NCBI GenBank assembly: GCA_966692625.1
Contig: CBKZAG010000214.1
Location: 1 to 5,787 of the forward strand
Direction of reading: 5' to 3'
From: CAMLOF01 sp966692625
Lineage (GTDB): Bacteria > Pseudomonadota > Gammaproteobacteria > Burkholderiales > Burkholderiaceae_C
Length of the DNA stretch: 5,787 nucleotides
Made by a program: the position numbers and the translations under genes. Positions 3,785-5,787 of the stretch are shown piece by piece (the first letter of the stretch is position 1; each line of letters opens with the position of its first letter). The notes beneath the pieces are model-generated. The model saw only the letters and a list, made by a program, of their open reading frames with translations. It did not search any database and was not told the origin of the DNA.

Positions 3785-5787
3785 ATGAACGCCGCTGGAG
3801 TGCCGGCATTGCCGCAGAACATTGCGGACATGCGCCTGTTCGTGGTGCAGCGCTTTGCCGCCTTGCTGGAAAACCAGATGCGCAACCAGCGCTTCAGCAA
3901 GGCCATTTCGCAGATGGTGGCCGACGTTCATGACGAGTTGATGACCAGCCTGACGCGCACGATGGATGGGCTGCGCCAGCTCGACATGCCCGAGGCCACG
4001 AGGCGCGAACTGCTGGACGGCCTGAGCCACTCCGTTGGCCGCTGCCGCAACCTGGAAGCCGCCTTGCCCATGCTGGTGCAGACGCGCCAGACGCGCGGCG
4101 CCGCCAACCGCACCGATCTGCGCAGCATCCTGCTTCGTTTTGACGACACGGCCCAGAAGCTGGCGGGTACGCTGGTGCAAAAGGAACTGCTGGAGCGCCA
4201 GAGCACGGTGCTGGAGCAGATCATCCTGTCTCACGAAAAGGTCACCCAGTGGAAGACCTTCGTGCAGGAGATCCTCAACAGTTTCCAACAGGTCTTCCCC
4301 TTCCAGTTCTTCTTCATCGCCTTTGGCGAAGCGCACGGGCTGTCGCTCAACCTCTACTACGTGGGCCACCCCACCGAAGAGAACAAGCGCCTGGCGCGCA
4401 ACCGGCTGGCGCGCGACATGCTGCGCGAGCTCAAGCTGCCCGGGGACGCACCGCTCGACATCGAAGAATTCGAGATCGAGGGCCTGGAGAACCAGAGCAC
4501 CATCGACGACGTCGAGATGGTCATGGTCTCGGTGCCCGAGATCGAGAACGTCAACCTGGCCGGTCTGCTGGGTGTGGCCTACGCCAGCACGCGCCGCCCC
4601 GGCCCGCAAGAGATCGCGGTCATCCGCTCCATCCTCGCGGTGATGGTGATGGTGGTGGGCTCCAGCAAGGCGCTCGGGCGCACGCTGTCGGAGCTGGAGT
4701 ACTACTCCAGCCACGACCCGCTCACCGGCCTGCACAACCGCCGCTACTTCAACGAGATGCTGGAGTACGAGGTGGGCCGCTCCAAGCGGCACGGGCACGA
4801 GTTCTCGCTGCTCATGCTTGATCTGGACGACTTCAAGGACGTCAACGACACCTGGGGCCACCCCTGTGGCGACATGGTGCTGCGCCGCATTGCCGAAAGC
4901 CTGCAGGCCGAAACCCGCAAGGGCGATCTGTCGGCCCGGCTGGGGGGCGACGAGTTCATCCTCATGCTCACCGAAACCGGGCGCGAGGGCGCGCAGGTGG
5001 CCGCCGAAAAACTGCGCCGCCGCCTGAAGGAACTGCACTACATCTCGCCAGACGGCAAGCGCTTCCACGTCACCACCTCGGTGGGCGTGGTCACCTACCC
5101 GCGCGACGCCGACACCGTGTCCGACCTGATGGCGGGGGTGGACATGGGCCTGTACCGCGCGAAGGAGCAGGGCAAGGACAGCATCGGCACCATGGAGTCG
5201 GTGGGCACGCAACTGCGCAACAACCGCATGACGCGTGACCTTGTGGAGAAACTGCGGCTGGCACTCAAGGAAGACCGGGTGGTGCCCTATTTCCAGCCCA
5301 TCTTCGACCGCAACGGCGACCTCTTCGCCTACGAGACCCTGGCCCGCCTGAAGGAGCCGAATGGCGAAACCGTTTCTGCCGGGGTCTTTATCGAGACCAT
5401 CGAAAAATACGGCTTGGCGCGTGAGCTCGACCGCGCCGTCATCGGCCACGCGCTGCATGCCTTGCACCGCCGCATGGGCGAAGGCAAGCCCCCGGTCAAG
5501 CTGTTCATCAACCTGTCGGTGCAGGAGCTGCAGGGGCGCGGCGTCATCGGCTATGCCGAGCAGATGTGCGCGCGGCTGGATATCCCGCCCAGCACCATCG
5601 TCTTCGAGATCCTGGAGCGCGACGCCATTGGCGACATGACGCACACGCGCACCTTCCTCTCCACCTTGCGAGAGAAAGGTTTCCTGTTCGCGCTCGATGA
5701 CTTTGGCAGTGGCTACAACTCTTTCCACTACCTGCGCGAGCTGTCGTTCGACTTCGTGAAGATCGACGGCGCCTTTGTGCGCAACAT
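3785..5787 (+). CDS. GGDEF-EAL c-di-GMP protein with GAF-like region (3' partial)
   Basis: This protein makes and/or breaks cyclic di-GMP. The frame runs 667 codons from ATG 3785 to the right edge without a stop. Residues 1-150 are mostly helical, charged and unassigned. Residues about 155-298 look like a divergent GAF domain (a beta-rich FQFFFIAFGEAHGLSLNLYY segment, then LAGLLGVAYAS and a hydrophobic final helix). A short linker leads into GGDEF at SSHDPLTGLHNRRYF (308-322). The cyclase site looks active: Asp346 and Asp348 in LDLDDFK, Asn354, Asp355, Asp363 and the exact GGDEF at 387-391, with an RxxD inhibitory site at Arg378-Asp381. The EAL domain starts near 495. Its signature is ETL (Glu517), and Asn576, Glu608, Asp638-Asp639 and Lys659 match the RocR ligands in spacing. 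The last catalytic Glu and about 80-100 residues lie beyond the window. No membrane segment or signal peptide is seen, so it is cytoplasmic. Coupling to the ODP gene suggests control by the diiron protein. Which activity dominates is unknown. Confidence 0.95.
   Translation, partial: MNAAGVPALPQNIADMRLFVVQRFAALLENQMRNQRFSKAISQMVADVHDELMTSLTRTMDGLRQLDMPEATRRELLDGLSHSVGRCRNLEAALPMLVQTRQTRGAANRTDLRSILLRFDDTAQKLAGTLVQKELLERQSTVLEQIILSHEKVTQWKTFVQEILNSFQQVFPFQFFFIAFGEAHGLSLNLYYVGHPTEENKRLARNRLARDMLRELKLPGDAPLDIEEFEIEGLENQSTIDDVEMVMVSVPEIENVNLAGLLGVAYASTRRPGPQEIAVIRSILAVMVMVVGSSKALGRTLSELEYYSSHDPLTGLHNRRYFNEMLEYEVGRSKRHGHEFSLLMLDLDDFKDVNDTWGHPCGDMVLRRIAESLQAETRKGDLSARLGGDEFILMLTETGREGAQVAAEKLRRRLKELHYISPDGKRFHVTTSVGVVTYPRDADTVSDLMAGVDMGLYRAKEQGKDSIGTMESVGTQLRNNRMTRDLVEKLRLALKEDRVVPYFQPIFDRNGDLFAYETLARLKEPNGETVSAGVFIETIEKYGLARELDRAVIGHALHALHRRMGEGKPPVKLFINLSVQELQGRGVIGYAEQMCARLDIPPSTIVFEILERDAIGDMTHTRTFLSTLREKGFLFALDDFGSGYNSFHYLRELSFDFVKIDGAFVRN

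Noticed and set aside
2949..3809. A 286-codon open frame on the minus strand opposite the ODP gene.
   Set aside because: Antisense shadow; the plus-strand frame carries the complete metal-ligand set with family spacing.
4619..4660. Hydrophobic run at residues 279-292 of the GGDEF-EAL protein as a membrane segment.
   Set aside because: It is too short and includes Arg281; it fits the last helix of a GAF-like domain just before the signalling linker.
3599..5728. A 709-codon open frame on the minus strand opposite the GGDEF-EAL gene.
   Set aside because: The product is rich in His, Gln, Val and Ala with no domain pattern, while the plus strand shows clear GGDEF and EAL motifs. Such shadows are expected where third positions are mostly G or C.
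1..5787. Searched by eye for tRNA, rRNA, CRISPR, insertion sequences, attachment sites and sigma-54 promoters.
   Set aside because: None could be supported; the window is almost wholly occupied by intact protein-coding genes with uniform composition.

Overview
The window reads as an ordinary chromosomal segment of a GC-rich Gram-negative bacterium, most likely a betaproteobacterium of the Comamonadaceae type (Acidovorax, Comamonas, Hydrogenophaga). That placement rests on strong G/C bias at third codon positions, an AroG-type DAHP synthase, a salicylaldehyde/vanillin-type aldehyde dehydrogenase and a c-di-GMP enzyme; it is an inference, because no rRNA or other marker gene is present. I see no sign of a mobile element, CRISPR array, tRNA or rRNA.

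Layout. Bases 1-1415 (+) hold an aldehyde dehydrogenase that enters from the left edge and lacks only a short N-terminal stretch. Facing it across 30 bases is a 79-residue membrane protein with a SHOCT domain (1446-1685, -), which has a perfect AGGAGG ribosome binding site. Upstream of that on the same strand is a complete class I DAHP synthase (1768-2862, -), the entry enzyme of the shikimate pathway; a 7-bp stem-loop lies between the two genes. A 158-base divergent control region (2863-3020) separates the synthase from a right-facing two-gene operon: a stand-alone metallo-beta-lactamase-fold protein of the oxygen-binding diiron (ODP) type (3021-3782, +), then, after 2 bases, a GGDEF-EAL c-di-GMP protein (3785 to the right edge, +). 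The GGDEF-EAL gene has no stop codon in the window, so it is truncated here.

How the genes relate. The left half is metabolic: aromatic aldehyde oxidation and aromatic amino-acid synthesis, with no evidence that the two are linked. The right half is the notable part. A diiron, flavodiiron-like domain with no flavodoxin partner is tightly coupled to a cytoplasmic enzyme with an intact GGDEF site, an RxxD inhibitory site and a nearly canonical EAL domain. The c-di-GMP protein has no recognisable sensor of its own in its first 150 residues, followed by a GAF-like region. I infer a two-protein module in which the ODP protein senses O2, NO or iron state and adjusts c-di-GMP turnover by contact with the N-terminal region of its partner.

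The DAHP synthase carries glycine at the position that separates Tyr-inhibited from Phe-inhibited isozymes, which predicts a Tyr-sensitive enzyme. Long open frames antisense to the main genes are coding shadows typical of GC-rich DNA and are not annotated.
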